Shown one piece after another: positions 36,482 through 45,747 of a stretch of DNA of 64,000 nt (positions within the stretch are counted from its first letter, which is position 1; each line of letters opens with the position of its first letter). A program made the position numbers and the translations under genes. Source of the DNA: Mycobacterium sp. NBC_00419 (GTDB lineage: Bacteria; Actinomycetota; Actinomycetes; Mycobacteriales; Mycobacteriaceae). A model generated the notes under the pieces. That model made no database searches. It was not told the DNA's origin and saw only the letters and a list, made by a program, of their open reading frames with translations. The stretch lies in contig NZ_CP107931.1 of assembly GCF_036023875.1 (NCBI RefSeq), forward strand, positions 3,038,001-3,102,000. Reading direction: 5' to 3'.

Positions 36482-39412
36482 CTAGAGGCGGCCTTCGCGG
36501 CGCAGCAGGTCGGCCGCGCTGACTCCACCGCCGCGGCGCGGACGGTCCTCGCCCTCTTTCTGGCCGCGGGCGTTGAGCTTCTCGGTGGCCACCTCGGAGT
36601 CGCCCGACTCGGGGCGGGCGACCGGGATCGCCCGGGTCTCCTCAGCCGAGATCGAGGGCGGGACGTCCTCGGTGGCAGCCGGCGGTGCCGGGATTGCCGT
36701 CGTCGCATCCTCCGGGGCGGCCATCGAACGGGTCGGTTCGGCCGACGGTTGCGGCGGTGGCGCTGCCGGCGTCTTGCCGCGCAGCTCGCCGAGCCATGAC
36801 TCGATCTCGCGATCCGGGGCGGCGGGCTGATCGGGACGGTTGGATCGGGCTGCCGCCGCGGCGTTGTTCACCGCGTTGCGGACCGCGTTCTTGGCCACCG
36901 TGAACCGGGTGGTGGGTGCGTCGTTGTCCGGCACGCCCTGCGGGTCGGCAAGGCGTGCGGTGCCCGCCGCCGACGGTACGGCGTGCGGCGCGGGCGGGGC
37001 CGGGTACTCGGCGCGGCCCACCGCTCGGGGTGCCGCCCGGCCCCCCGGGTGCGTGGGATCGGGCGCCGGGCGTGACCGGGGTTCGGGTGCCGCGGATGCG
37101 CCGGCGCCGACGAGCGCCTCGGCGGGTTCGCGGACGACGGGACGTTTGCGCTCGTCGGGCAGGTGCGTCTCGCCGAGACCGATCTTGACCTGCAACCGCT
37201 TCATCCAGCGCGGCGCCCACCAGCAGTCGTCGCCGAGCAGCTTCATGATGGCCGGCACCAGGAACATGCGGACGATCGTCGCGTCGAGCAGCAGCGCGAT
37301 CAGCAGACCGAAGGCCAGGTACTTCATCATCACCAGGTCGGAGAACACGAACGCGCCCGCGACCACGGCCAGCACCAGCGCCGCGGCCGTGATGAGCCGG
37401 CCGGTGGTCGCGGTACCGATCCGGATGGCCTCGGTGGTCGACATCCCGCGTTCGCGGGCCTCCACCATTCGCGAGACCAGGAACACTTCGTAGTCGGTCG
37501 ACAGACCGTAGATCACCGCGATGATCAGCCCGATCATGGGCGCCATCAACGGCTGCGGGGTGTAGTTCATCAGCCCCGAACCGTGTCCGTCGACGAACAT
37601 CCAGGTGAGCACACCCATCGTCGAGCCCAACGTGAGCGCGCTCATCAATGCGGCCTTGATTGGCAGCACCAGCGATCCGAAGGCCAGGAACATCAGGATC
37701 GTCGTCGTGGTGATGAGCAGGACGACCATCAGCGGCAGCTTGTCGTACAGGCTGTGGATACTGTCCTGTTCCAGTGCCGGGGTGCCGCCCACGTAGACCG
37801 TGACGCCTCGCGGTGGCGTGAGGGCTCTCAGCTCGGCGATCTTCTTGCTCGCCTCGTTGCGGACGATGAGGCCATTCTGGATGACGCGCACCGACGGATC
37901 CTTGGAGGCGCCGTCGAGGTAGGAGCGTTCCTTCCACATGGCGTCGGGGTTGTTGTCGGGGTCGGTGAACCCGCTGACCGACATCGCCCTGTTGCGAAGC
38001 TCGGCGACCTGCTGATCGGTGACCGGCTGGCCGTCGGTGTTCTTCATGACCAGCGTGATCGGCTCGGTGCGGAAGCCGGGGAAGAGCTTGTCGAACTCTT
38101 CCTGCGCAGTGCGCACCGAGTTGTCCGGCGGCAGGTACTTCTCGCTGATGCCGCCGAGAGCCAGCTTCCCCAGCGGGATGATCAGCACGATCATGAAGAT
38201 GATGATCGGGGCGGCGAACAGGATCGGCCGTTTCATCACCTGGTTGACGAGCTTGCCCCAGAAGCCGTTCTCGACCTCTTCGCGGGTCTTGGTCTTCTGG
38301 GTCTTCTCCGCGAACCAGTCGATGATCCTGCGCGAGAAGGTCCAGTTACGCAGGAACGGCACCCGCAGCAGCGTGCGGACACCGAGCGCGTCGACGTTGG
38401 GACCGAGGATGGCCAGGATGGCCGCTAGGACGGTGATCGACAGGATCGCCGCCAGCATCACCGAGGCGATGATCGCGTAGGTGATCGACTTGAGGAAGCC
38501 CTGCGGGAACAACAACAGCGGCAGCGACGACGCCACGATGATCACCGCTGAGAACACCACTGTGCGTCCCGACGTCATCATCGTGCGCCGGATCGCCGCC
38601 TCGGTCTCGTAGCCTTCGGCGAGCTCTTCTCGGAAGCGGCTGACGATGAACAGTCCGTAGTCGATCGCGATGCCCAGACCGATGAGCGTCACGACGGGCT
38701 GGGCGAAGAAGTGCACCGGCGTGAAATCGGCGATCACCCGCATGATGCCCAACGCGCCCAGGATGGACAGGCCGCCGATGATGGCGGGCAGGCTGGCGGC
38801 GATCACGCCGCCGAAGACGAAGAAGAGCAGCACCGCGACCAGCGGGATGGCGGCCACCTCGGCGCGCTGCTGGTCCTCACCGATGGTTCCGGTCAGCTCG
38901 GCGGCCAGTGGTTGTAGGCCGGCCAGCTTGACGTTGACACCGTCGATGAAGAAGTCCTTGTCGACCTTCTTGAAGTTGTTCAGGATGGTGTCGTCGTCGT
39001 TGCCCTTGAGCTGGATCGACATGAACGCGTGCTTCTTGTCCGCGTCGGCCATGTTGGACAGCAGCTCGGGGCTCTTGAAGTAGCCGATCGACCGCAGCAG
39101 CTCGTCGGGATGGTCCTTCTCGACCTGGGCGAGGTTATCCAGAATCTTCTTCTTGAAGGCCGGGTCGTCGACGGTCTTGCCGTCGGGAGCGGTGTAGATC
39201 GCGATGATGTGGCCGGAGGTGTCGCGCCCGTAGGCGGCGTCGGCGATCAGCGACGCCCGCACCGACGAACTGCCCTCGTCGTAGAAACCACTCTGCGTGA
39301 CGTGCTTGCCGAGGCTGGCACCGTAGATGCCGCCGCCGACGCACAGCGCGACCATGACTGCGATCACGATGTATCGGTAGCGATACACAGTTCGACCCCA
39401 CCAGGCGAACAC
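36482..39412 (-). CDS. mmpL3: MmpL3 trehalose monomycolate transporter
   Basis: 976 residues, longer than the 944 of M. tuberculosis, mainly through a larger Pro/Ala-rich cytoplasmic C-terminus. RND fold with helix-4 Asp251-Tyr252 (GIAIDYGLFIVSRFREEL) and a second pair near residue 640 (GLSTDYEVFLVSRM). These are the proton-relay residues and the site of many inhibitors. It exports trehalose monomycolate and is essential in mycobacteria. GTG start. The gene order Rv0205-mmpL3-Rv0207c-trmB is kept. Confidence 0.97.
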   Translation of the reverse strand: MFAWWGRTVYRYRYIVIAVMVALCVGGGIYGASLGKHVTQSGFYDEGSSSVRASLIADAAYGRDTSGHIIAIYTAPDGKTVDDPAFKKKILDNLAQVEKDHPDELLRSIGYFKSPELLSNMADADKKHAFMSIQLKGNDDDTILNNFKKVDKDFFIDGVNVKLAGLQPLAAELTGTIGEDQQRAEVAAIPLVAVLLFFVFGGVIAASLPAIIGGLSILGALGIMRVIADFTPVHFFAQPVVTLIGLGIAIDYGLFIVSRFREELAEGYETEAAIRRTMMTSGRTVVFSAVIIVASSLPLLLFPQGFLKSITYAIIASVMLAAILSITVLAAILAILGPNVDALGVRTLLRVPFLRNWTFSRRIIDWFAEKTQKTKTREEVENGFWGKLVNQVMKRPILFAAPIIIFMIVLIIPLGKLALGGISEKYLPPDNSVRTAQEEFDKLFPGFRTEPITLVMKNTDGQPVTDQQVAELRNRAMSVSGFTDPDNNPDAMWKERSYLDGASKDPSVRVIQNGLIVRNEASKKIAELRALTPPRGVTVYVGGTPALEQDSIHSLYDKLPLMVVLLITTTTILMFLAFGSLVLPIKAALMSALTLGSTMGVLTWMFVDGHGSGLMNYTPQPLMAPMIGLIIAVIYGLSTDYEVFLVSRMVEARERGMSTTEAIRIGTATTGRLITAAALVLAVVAGAFVFSDLVMMKYLAFGLLIALLLDATIVRMFLVPAIMKLLGDDCWWAPRWMKRLQVKIGLGETHLPDERKRPVVREPAEALVGAGASAAPEPRSRPAPDPTHPGGRAAPRAVGRAEYPAPPAPHAVPSAAGTARLADPQGVPDNDAPTTRFTVAKNAVRNAVNNAAAAARSNRPDQPAAPDREIESWLGELRGKTPAAPPPQPSAEPTRSMAAPEDATTAIPAPPAATEDVPPSISAEETRAIPVARPESGDSEVATEKLNARGQKEGEDRPRRGGGVSAADLLRREGRL

Positions 39413-39460
39413 GTAATCTCCTAACTAAGTCTGTATGACCTGCGCATCGGGTTCTCTTGC

Positions 39461-40159
39461 TCAGACCCGCGATGTCAGTAGCGAGGACAGCGGCCGGAAT
39501 GGCTGTAGCCACGCCCCTTGCTCTGGTAGCGAATCTAGGCCGATTCGCGGCAGCGGCTCGCGGAAAACACCAGGAATGTCTTCCAGGTCGACGAACTCCA
39601 AGGTATCCGACGCTAATGCCCAGCTCGCATGTTCGCGAAATCCGAGCACGGACACCGGGATGCCGGAGCGGGCGATGTCTTCCAGGGGTGCCCGGAACGC
39701 CTGACCGTCGGCCGAGGCCACCATGACGGCCGCCAAGCCTTCGAGGTGGCGCTGTGCGATGTGGGCGAGCATGTCGCTGTCCACGTCGCTGTCTTCGTCG
39801 ATCTTCGGTTTGGCGAAGACCGCGAACCCCACGTTACGCAGCGCCTCGACCCACGGGCGGACGACATCGGCGCTGCCAGGGGCGATGTTGGTGAACACCG
39901 TCGCCTCGGGTTCGACGGTGACGTCCGGATGCCCGGCTGAGATATCGCTGGTGCGGCCGAGCAACCAGCGGCCGAGAGCGTCGAACCGTGGCCGGTGGGC
40001 GGCGGTGGGCCTGCCGCCGAGGATCGAGCCCAGGCCCATGTCGAGGTTCGGTGCATCCCAGACCAACAGCACCCGCTGTGTCGTGGGGCTCGTCACGTCG
40101 CCGGCCGCGGGTGGCACGTCGGGAACGGGCGCGGGTTCCGTTTCTTCCATCACACTCAT
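39461..40159 (-). CDS. NYN domain protein (Rv0207c-like)
   Basis: 232 residues. VLLVWDAPNLDMGLGSIL has the first metal-binding Asp, and DEDSDVDSDMLAHIAQ plus VASADGQAFRAPLEDIA supply the remaining acidic residues of a NYN/PIN-like nuclease fold. The segment LGFREHASWALASDTLEFVDLED closes the domain. It may be an RNA nuclease. Its ATG overlaps the trmB stop (ATGA), so it is coupled to a tRNA-modification gene. Confidence 0.87.
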   Translation of the reverse strand: MSVMEETEPAPVPDVPPAAGDVTSPTTQRVLLVWDAPNLDMGLGSILGGRPTAAHRPRFDALGRWLLGRTSDISAGHPDVTVEPEATVFTNIAPGSADVVRPWVEALRNVGFAVFAKPKIDEDSDVDSDMLAHIAQRHLEGLAAVMVASADGQAFRAPLEDIARSGIPVSVLGFREHASWALASDTLEFVDLEDIPGVFREPLPRIGLDSLPEQGAWLQPFRPLSSLLTSRV

Positions 40160-40911
40160 GGTCGCTTCATCCAGATGAGTTCGCTGACCGCGCTGCCCGC
40201 ATCGTGGGCCTTGCCTTCGTACTTGGTGGTCGGCCGTCGCACCGAAATGGGCAGATCGTCACCGTCGGTGGCCCGGCGCAGCATCGGTTCGGCATCGCCG
40301 ACCTCGGCGATCTGCTCGGCGTAGCCGGCGTGGTCGGTCGCGGCGTGCAGGACACCGCCGGGACGCAACCGGTCGGCGATGAGCGCCACGGTCTCGGTCT
40401 TGAGGAATCTTCGTTTGTGGTGGCGTGACTTCGGCCAGGGGTCCGGGAAGAACACCCGCACCCCGGTCAGCGTGCCGGTGGCGAACATGTTCTCCAGCAC
40501 GTCCATCGCGTCGCCCCGGATCAGCCTGATGTTGGTCACGTTCTCCCGGTCGATCGCGCTGAGCAGCTGTGCGAGGCCGCGCCGGTAGACCTCGACGGCC
40601 ACGACGTCGATCTCCGGCTCGGTCTGCGCCATCGCCAGGGTGGAGGTGCCGGTTCCGCACCCGATCTCCAGGACCACGGGGGCGTGACGGCCGAACCAGG
40701 CGTCGGTATCGAGCAGGCCCATGGGATGGTCCCCGACCCTGGCTTGAGTCCCGACTTCCGGCCAGCGCCGGTCCCACAGATCCTGCTGCGCCTCGGTGAG
40801 GCTGGAACGCCGGGAGCGGAAGCTGGTGACACGCGGATAGTCCTGCGCCGGCCCGAGTGTTTCGGGCGCGGCAGAGCCACCCTGCGCATGCATCCCTCCA
40901 TCGTCGCCCAT
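40156..40911 (-). CDS. trmB: tRNA (guanine-N7-)-methyltransferase
   Basis: About 251 residues from ATG 40911; an open frame continues upstream but is Arg/Pro-rich and unlike the family. It makes m7G46 in tRNAs. The SAM-binding motif is VVLEIGCGTGTSTLAMA, followed by VAVEVYRRGLAQLL, and the TrmB signature is VFFPDPWPKSRHHKRRFL. The C-terminus contains the family's TKYEGKAHD. Stop overlaps the NYN start. Confidence 0.95.
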   Translation of the reverse strand: MGDDGGMHAQGGSAAPETLGPAQDYPRVTSFRSRRSSLTEAQQDLWDRRWPEVGTQARVGDHPMGLLDTDAWFGRHAPVVLEIGCGTGTSTLAMAQTEPEIDVVAVEVYRRGLAQLLSAIDRENVTNIRLIRGDAMDVLENMFATGTLTGVRVFFPDPWPKSRHHKRRFLKTETVALIADRLRPGGVLHAATDHAGYAEQIAEVGDAEPMLRRATDGDDLPISVRRPTTKYEGKAHDAGSAVSELIWMKRP

Positions 40912-41000
40912 AACGACGGGTGTACCCGCATCGTGGTGCAGATTGATACCCAACAGTTGCCTACGCGGGTGGCTCGCGCCCTGCCCGCGCCGATGCCACC

Positions 41001-41930
41001 ATGACCGGCATGGTGGCGAACGCCGGGCCGGCGCATCTGCGCGCTGCCACCCGGGTGGCGGTGGCGGGCCGGGCCGGTTGTGGTCGGCGCACTGTGTCCC
41101 GGGTGCTGAGTGCGGCCGGCGTCGAGGTCGTCGCACCGGATCAAGCCCACGACGTCGGCGTCTACGTACTGGCCGAAACGGCCAAACCGGAGGACCTGGC
41201 CGCCCTGGCCGCTGCGGTGCGGCCGTGTGTCGCGGTGCTCAACAAGGCCGACCTGACGGGTTTCGGTGGCCGCGGTCCCGTGGCGGCGGCCGCCCAGCGC
41301 TGCGAGCGGCTGCAGGGCGGGATCGGGTTACCGGTGCTGCCGCTGGCGGGCCTGGCAGCGCTGGCCGCCCTCGACGACTCCGTGGTGGACGAGGCGGCCA
41401 TGGCGGCGCTGCGGACGCTGATCGCCGAACCGGCCAACCTGGGCTGCACCGACGGATTCGTGGCCGGCGAGCATGCTCTGGCGCCGCACGTCCGGGCGCG
41501 GCTGCTGGCCGGGCTGGATCTGTTCGGGATCGCGCATGCGGTGCGGGCCGTGCGGGACGGCGCCGACCGGGCCGGGGTGCGGGCGGCGCTGCGCCGTGCC
41601 AGCGCAGTGGACGGGTTGTTGTCGGCGATCGACCGGCTGTCCGCGGCCGCACGCTATCGCCGTCTGGTGGGTGGACTCGCCGCCGACAGCCTGGGCGATG
41701 ACGCGGTGGTGGGTGCTCGGATGGCCGCGGCGATCGAGGTGGTGGAAGCCGACGGCATGCGGGTGGACCGCACGGGCACCGAGGAGGCGCTGTTGCGGCG
41801 GGCGCGTGACTGGCAGCGCTACATTCGCGGGCCGGTATCTCGGCTGCATCAGTCGTGCGGCGCGGACATCGTGCGCGGGTCGCTGAGGCTGTGGGAGCGC
41901 GCCGGCGGGGTCCCGGAGCCCGTCCGGTGA
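41001..41930 (+). CDS. Degenerate GTPase-like protein (Rv0209-like)
   Basis: 309 residues. It begins with VAVAGRAGCGRRTVSRVL, at the place of a P-loop but reading GRAGCGRRT, so the catalytic Lys is Arg. LNKADLTGFGG matches the G4 motif NKxD, and VYVLAETAKPEDL is a G3-like strand. The remaining ~170 residues are helical. It therefore looks like a GTPase-fold protein with impaired phosphate binding. Its stop overlaps the GTG of the next gene, which is of the same type. Confidence 0.75.
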   Translation: MTGMVANAGPAHLRAATRVAVAGRAGCGRRTVSRVLSAAGVEVVAPDQAHDVGVYVLAETAKPEDLAALAAAVRPCVAVLNKADLTGFGGRGPVAAAAQRCERLQGGIGLPVLPLAGLAALAALDDSVVDEAAMAALRTLIAEPANLGCTDGFVAGEHALAPHVRARLLAGLDLFGIAHAVRAVRDGADRAGVRAALRRASAVDGLLSAIDRLSAAARYRRLVGGLAADSLGDDAVVGARMAAAIEVVEADGMRVDRTGTEEALLRRARDWQRYIRGPVSRLHQSCGADIVRGSLRLWERAGGVPEPVR

Positions 41931-43375
41931 GCGACGACGCCGTCGACTCCCTGGTGTGGGCACTCGACCCTGCCCTTCCCGCGCCGGCGATCACCCGCCG
42001 CGACGTCGTCCTCGTCACCGGTCCGTGGCTGGCGGGCACCACGAGCGTGACTGACGCGCTGCGCGAACACCTTCCGTCGCACACGGTCGTCGAGTCGACC
42101 GACCTCGGTCCCGGTGAAGCCCCGGCCGCGGTGGTGTTCGTGGTGTCGGCCACCGCACCGCTGTCGGCATCGGATTGTGAGTTGCTCGATGCCGCGGCCG
42201 CCGACACCGACACCGTGATCGGCGTGGTCGCCAAGATCGACGTGCACCGCACCTGGCGCGACGTGCTCGACACCAACCGTGCACTGCTGGCCGCCCATGC
42301 CCCCCGCTACCGCGACATCGTCTGGGTCGGTGCGGCACCGGCACCCGATCTGGGTGAGCCGGTGCTCGGCGATCTCGTCGCCGCGATCTCCGAAGACCTC
42401 GCCCGGCCGAATCTGGAGAGACGAAATCGATTGCGCACCTGGAATAGTCGGCTCTCAGCGTTGGCGATGCGGCTCGAGCGCGATGCCGCGGGAGTGGGTC
42501 GGGAAACCCGGCTGGCCGCCCTCCGCGAGCACCGCGCAGAGGTGCTGCGCCGACGTCGCGTGGACAGAACCGAGCGGGCCATCGCGCTGCGTACCCGGGT
42601 TCAGCAGGCCCGCGTGCAACTGGGGTACTTCGCGCGCGGCCGGTGCACCTCGGTGCGCGCCGAGTTGCAGGAGGACGCGGCATCGTTGGGCCGCCGGCAG
42701 CGGGCGCCGTTCGTCGACGACGTCCGCAACCGGGTCGCCGAGGTGGTCGACGAGGTCGACGAGGGCATCTCGGTTCACCTTGCCGATGTCGGCCACGAAT
42801 TGGACCTTCCCGTCGACGTGCCGGTGGGCCCGCCCCCTGCGGTCGACGTCTCCGGTCCGCCGCTGCGCTCACGTCGCCTGGAGACCCGGCTGATGACCTT
42901 GTTCGGTGCCGGATTCGGCCTTGGCGTGGCGCTCACCGTGAGCCGGTTCTTCGCCGGGGTCGCGCCCCAGTGGACGGCCGCCGGGGCGCTGGGCGCAGCG
43001 GCTCTCGGGGTCGCCCTGACGCTGTGGGTGGTCGGAACGCGGGGACTGCTGCATGACCGGGCTCTGCTCGACAGGTGGGTGATCGAGGTCGTCGCCGGCC
43101 TGCGCGCGGCAGTGGAGGAACGAGTCGCCACCCGTGTGCTGGCCGCCGAGGCGGTGCTGAGTTCGGCCGCTGCCGAGCGGGATGCCGGGGACGCGGCCGC
43201 GCAGGAGAAGACGGTGGCCGCGATGGACCGCGAGATTCGTGAGCACGCCCTGGCCCGTGCGCATGCGACCACTGAGCGAGACAAGCGGCTGCCCGTGATT
43301 CGGCGGGCCATCGACGTCGTGACCGCCGAATTGGCTGCTGCCGACGGACCTGAATCAATGAATCGGCAGATATGA
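41927..43375 (+). CDS. Degenerate dynamin-like GTPase with two membrane helices (Rv0210-like)
   Basis: 482 residues from GTG 41927. LVTGPWLAGTTSVTDAL is a P-loop-like element in which the Lys is Thr, and VVAKIDVHR is the G4-like strand. A helical Arg/Glu-rich region (~160-310) follows, then two close membrane helices (LFGAGFGLGVALTVSRFFAGV and GALGAAALGVALTLWVVG). A C-terminal Glu/Ala coiled coil ends the protein. The layout recalls dynamin-like membrane proteins. It is paired with the preceding GTPase-like gene. Confidence 0.75.
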   Translation: MSDDAVDSLVWALDPALPAPAITRRDVVLVTGPWLAGTTSVTDALREHLPSHTVVESTDLGPGEAPAAVVFVVSATAPLSASDCELLDAAAADTDTVIGVVAKIDVHRTWRDVLDTNRALLAAHAPRYRDIVWVGAAPAPDLGEPVLGDLVAAISEDLARPNLERRNRLRTWNSRLSALAMRLERDAAGVGRETRLAALREHRAEVLRRRRVDRTERAIALRTRVQQARVQLGYFARGRCTSVRAELQEDAASLGRRQRAPFVDDVRNRVAEVVDEVDEGISVHLADVGHELDLPVDVPVGPPPAVDVSGPPLRSRRLETRLMTLFGAGFGLGVALTVSRFFAGVAPQWTAAGALGAAALGVALTLWVVGTRGLLHDRALLDRWVIEVVAGLRAAVEERVATRVLAAEAVLSSAAAERDAGDAAAQEKTVAAMDREIREHALARAHATTERDKRLPVIRRAIDVVTAELAAADGPESMNRQI

Positions 43376-43418
43376 GACTTTCTGAATCGTTCCTGTGAGT
43401 CATCGGACATAATCCCGA

Positions 43419-43446
43419 TTAACCGCGGGTATCTCACCCGCGTTAA
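43419..43446. promoter_or_regulatory. Inverted repeat upstream of pckA
   Basis: TTAACCGCGGGT, loop ATCTC, ACCCGCGTTAA: an 11-base stem with one bulged C, ~80 bases before the pckA ATG. Either an operator or a transcript hairpin; no family match recognised. Confidence 0.5.
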
Positions 43447-43526
43447 CCTTCTTGCAGGGACGACCGTCTCCGCTATTTGCGGCATAAGGCCTGCATCCTG
43501 GCAAGAAAACTACGCAGGAGATACCG

Positions 43527-45353
43527 ATGACTTCAGCGACCATTCCCGGTCTGGACACTGCACCGACCAAGCATCAGGGCCTGCTGGCCTGGGTCCAAGA
43601 AGTCGCTGAGCTCACACAGCCCGACAGGGTCGTCTTCGCCGACGGCTCCGAGGAGGAGTACCAGCGGCTGGCTCAGCAATTGGTGGCCGCCGGAACGTTC
43701 ATTCCGCTGAGCGACTCCGAGGAGCCCAGCTCATACCTCGCGCGGTCCGAACCGTCCGATGTGGCGCGCGTTGAGTCCCGCACCTTCATCTGCTCCGAGC
43801 GCGAAGTCGACGCCGGGCCGACCAACAACTGGATGGCGCCCGCCGAGATGCGGACGCTGATGAGCGAGCTGTACCGCGGGTGCATGCGCGGCCGCACCAT
43901 GTACGTCGTCCCGTTCTGCATGGGCCCGCTCGGTGCCGACGACCCGAAGCTGGGCGTGGAGATCACCGACTCCGAATACGTCGTGGTCTCGATGCGCACC
44001 ATGACCCGCATGGGCCAGGCGGCCCTGGACAAGATGGGCGACGACGGATTCTTCGTCAAGGCGCTGCACTCGCTGGGCGCCCCCCTGGCGGACGGGCAGG
44101 CCGACGTTCCCTGGCCGTGCAACGACACCAAGTACATCTCCCATTTCCCGGAGACCCGCGAGATCTGGAGCTACGGCTCGGGTTACGGCGGCAACGCGCT
44201 GCTCGGGAAGAAGTGCTACTCGCTGCGCATCGCCTCGGTGATGGCTCGCGACGAGGGCTGGCTCGCCGAGCACATGCTGATCCTGAAGCTGATCTCCCCG
44301 GAGAACAAGGCGTACTACATCGCCGCGGCCTTCCCCTCGGCGTGCGGCAAGACCAACCTGGCGATGCTGCAGCCGACCATCCCCGGCTGGCGGGCCGAGA
44401 CCCTCGGTGATGACATCGCCTGGATGCGGTTCGGCAAGGACGGCCAGCTCTATGCCGTGAACCCGGAGTTCGGCTTCTTCGGTGTCGCGCCCGGTACCAA
44501 CTGGAGCTCCAACCCGAATGCGATGCGGACCATCGCCGCCGGCAACACCGTGTTCACCAACGTGGCGATGACCGACGAGGGCGGTGTCTGGTGGGAGGGC
44601 CTCGAGGGCGACCCGCAGCACCTGGTCGACTGGAAGGGCAACGACTGGACCCCGGAGTCGGGCACGCCGGCGGCGCACCCGAACTCGCGCTACTGCACCC
44701 CGATGTCGCAGTGCCCGACGCTGGCGCCGGAATGGGACGATCCGCAGGGCGTGCCGATCTCGGCGATCCTGTTCGGTGGCCGCCGCAAGACGACCGTGCC
44801 GCTGGTGACTCAGGCGCGGGACTGGCAGCACGGCGTGTTCATCGGCGCCACCCTGGGCAGCGAGCAGACCGCGGCCGCCGAGGGCAAGGTCGGTGCGATC
44901 CGCCGCGACCCGATGGCCATGCTGCCGTTCCTCGGCTACAACGCCGGCGACTACTGCCAGCACTGGCTGGACCTGGGTAAGAACGCCGACGAGTCCAAGA
45001 TGCCGAAGATCTTTTTCGTCAACTGGTTCCGTCGCGGTGATGACGGCCGCTTCCTGTGGCCGGGCTTCGGGGAGAACAGCCGCGTGCTGAAGTGGGTCGT
45101 CGAGCGCGTCGAAGGCAAGGCCAACGGTGTGTCCACGCCGATCGGCACGGTGCCGCGGGTCGACGATCTCGACCTGGCCGGCCTGGACGTCGAGGCGGCC
45201 GATGTCCTCGACGCACTGAAGGTCAATGCCGCGGAGTGGCGCGACGAGATCCCGCAGATCGAGGAGTGGTTCGAGTTCATCGGCGAGAAGCTGCCGACCG
45301 GTGTGAAGGACGAGTTCGAGGCGCTCAAGCAGCGTCTCGCTGAAGCGGACTGA
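43527..45353 (+). CDS. pckA: GTP-dependent phosphoenolpyruvate carboxykinase
   Basis: 608 residues, same size as M. tuberculosis PckA (Rv0211, 606). It interconverts oxaloacetate and PEP with GTP, the first step of gluconeogenesis and essential for growth on fatty acids. The P-loop [15 protein letters not shown] contains the reactive Cys; [13 protein letters not shown] is the metal-binding kinase-2 motif. Other markers are [20 protein letters not shown] and [26 protein letters not shown] precedes the ATG. Confidence 0.98.
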   Translation: MTSATIPGLDTAPTKHQGLLAWVQEVAELTQPDRVVFADGSEEEYQRLAQQLVAAGTFIPLSDSEEPSSYLARSEPSDVARVESRTFICSEREVDAGPTNNWMAPAEMRTLMSELYRGCMRGRTMYVVPFCMGPLGADDPKLGVEITDSEYVVVSMRTMTRMGQAALDKMGDDGFFVKALHSLGAPLADGQADVPWPCNDTKYISHFPETREIWSYGSGYGGNALLGKKCYSLRIASVMARDEGWLAEHMLILKLISPENKAYYIAAAFPSACGKTNLAMLQPTIPGWRAETLGDDIAWMRFGKDGQLYAVNPEFGFFGVAPGTNWSSNPNAMRTIAAGNTVFTNVAMTDEGGVWWEGLEGDPQHLVDWKGNDWTPESGTPAAHPNSRYCTPMSQCPTLAPEWDDPQGVPISAILFGGRRKTTVPLVTQARDWQHGVFIGATLGSEQTAAAEGKVGAIRRDPMAMLPFLGYNAGDYCQHWLDLGKNADESKMPKIFFVNWFRRGDDGRFLWPGFGENSRVLKWVVERVEGKANGVSTPIGTVPRVDDLDLAGLDVEAADVLDALKVNAAEWRDEIPQIEEWFEFIGEKLPTGVKDEFEALKQRLAEAD

Positions 45354-45371
45354 TTTCGGCCGTACACAGCG

Positions 45372-45415
45372 AGCGAGCCCCGGGGCGCTTCGGCGCACCG
45401 GGGTTCGCTGCTTTT
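45372..45415 (+). terminator. Rho-independent terminator of pckA
   Basis: Stem AGCGAGCCCCGG / CCGGGGTTCGCT (one G-U pair), extended inside by GCGC-TTCG-GCGC with a stable UUCG tetraloop. It is followed by GCTTTTC. It lies 19 bases after the pckA stop. Confidence 0.85.
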
Positions 45416-45560
45416 CGGGCTCGTTTGCGGTGGCCGAAGTTCAGGCGACCCGAACTCAGAATTTTCGGGGCCCTGATCAGGACATTCGAGTACCACGCCA
45501 GAATATTTTGATAGCCCTGCTAAGTTGCCTGATGGGGAGGCGTGGGCTAGCCTTACCCGC

Positions 45561-45678
45561 AGCGAAGGGGAGTAGTTCCTCCCGCGGCCGTCAGGCCGCA
45601 GAGCGGATGGTCGACATACTGGCGGCGGTGCTGCCCGGTCATCCACCGGAGAGTTGATCCGGCGAGCGAGACCTTCGG
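45561..45678 (+). promoter_or_regulatory. yybP-ykoY (manganese) riboswitch aptamer
   Basis: The hallmark conserved pieces appear in order. GGGGAGTAG at 45567-45575 is followed by a GC-rich stem loop, then GTCGACATACTGG at 45610-45622, a further stem, and GGCGAGCGAGACCTTC at the 3' end. These match the RF00080 family pattern, which binds Mn2+ and turns on exporters. It precedes a cation exchanger gene, the expected type of target. Identified by eye only. Confidence 0.8.
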
Positions 45679-45711
45679 CCGACATGAACCGTGTCGACCC
45701 GAAGTCTCGCT
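45665..45711 (+). promoter_or_regulatory. Anti-aptamer hairpin of the Mn riboswitch expression platform
   Basis: AGCGAGACCTTCGG pairs with CCGAAGTCTCGCT (13 pairs, one bulged C). An inner CGACA/TGTCG stem sits in the loop. The 5' arm is the conserved 3' end of the aptamer, so this hairpin and the Mn-bound aptamer exclude each other. Confidence 0.7.
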
Positions 45712-45719
45712 CTGCGTCA

Positions 45720-45740
45720 CCTCGGGTCGCTGAGCCGAGG
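45720..45740 (+). promoter_or_regulatory. Shine-Dalgarno-sequestering hairpin
   Basis: CCTCGG, 9-base loop, CCGAGG. The 3' arm contains most of the GAGGAA ribosome site 5-8 bases before the exchanger ATG, so translation is probably gated. Whether Mn binding opens it is inference. Confidence 0.6.
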
Positions 45741-45747
45741 AACCACC

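Noticed and set aside
43731..45398. Minus-strand frame of ~555 codons opposite pckA
   Set aside because: pckA is certain on the plus strand, and the antisense frame shows no domain.
45430..45657. 75-codon frame before the exchanger
   Set aside because: It coincides with the riboswitch, whose conserved RNA pieces explain the sequence better.
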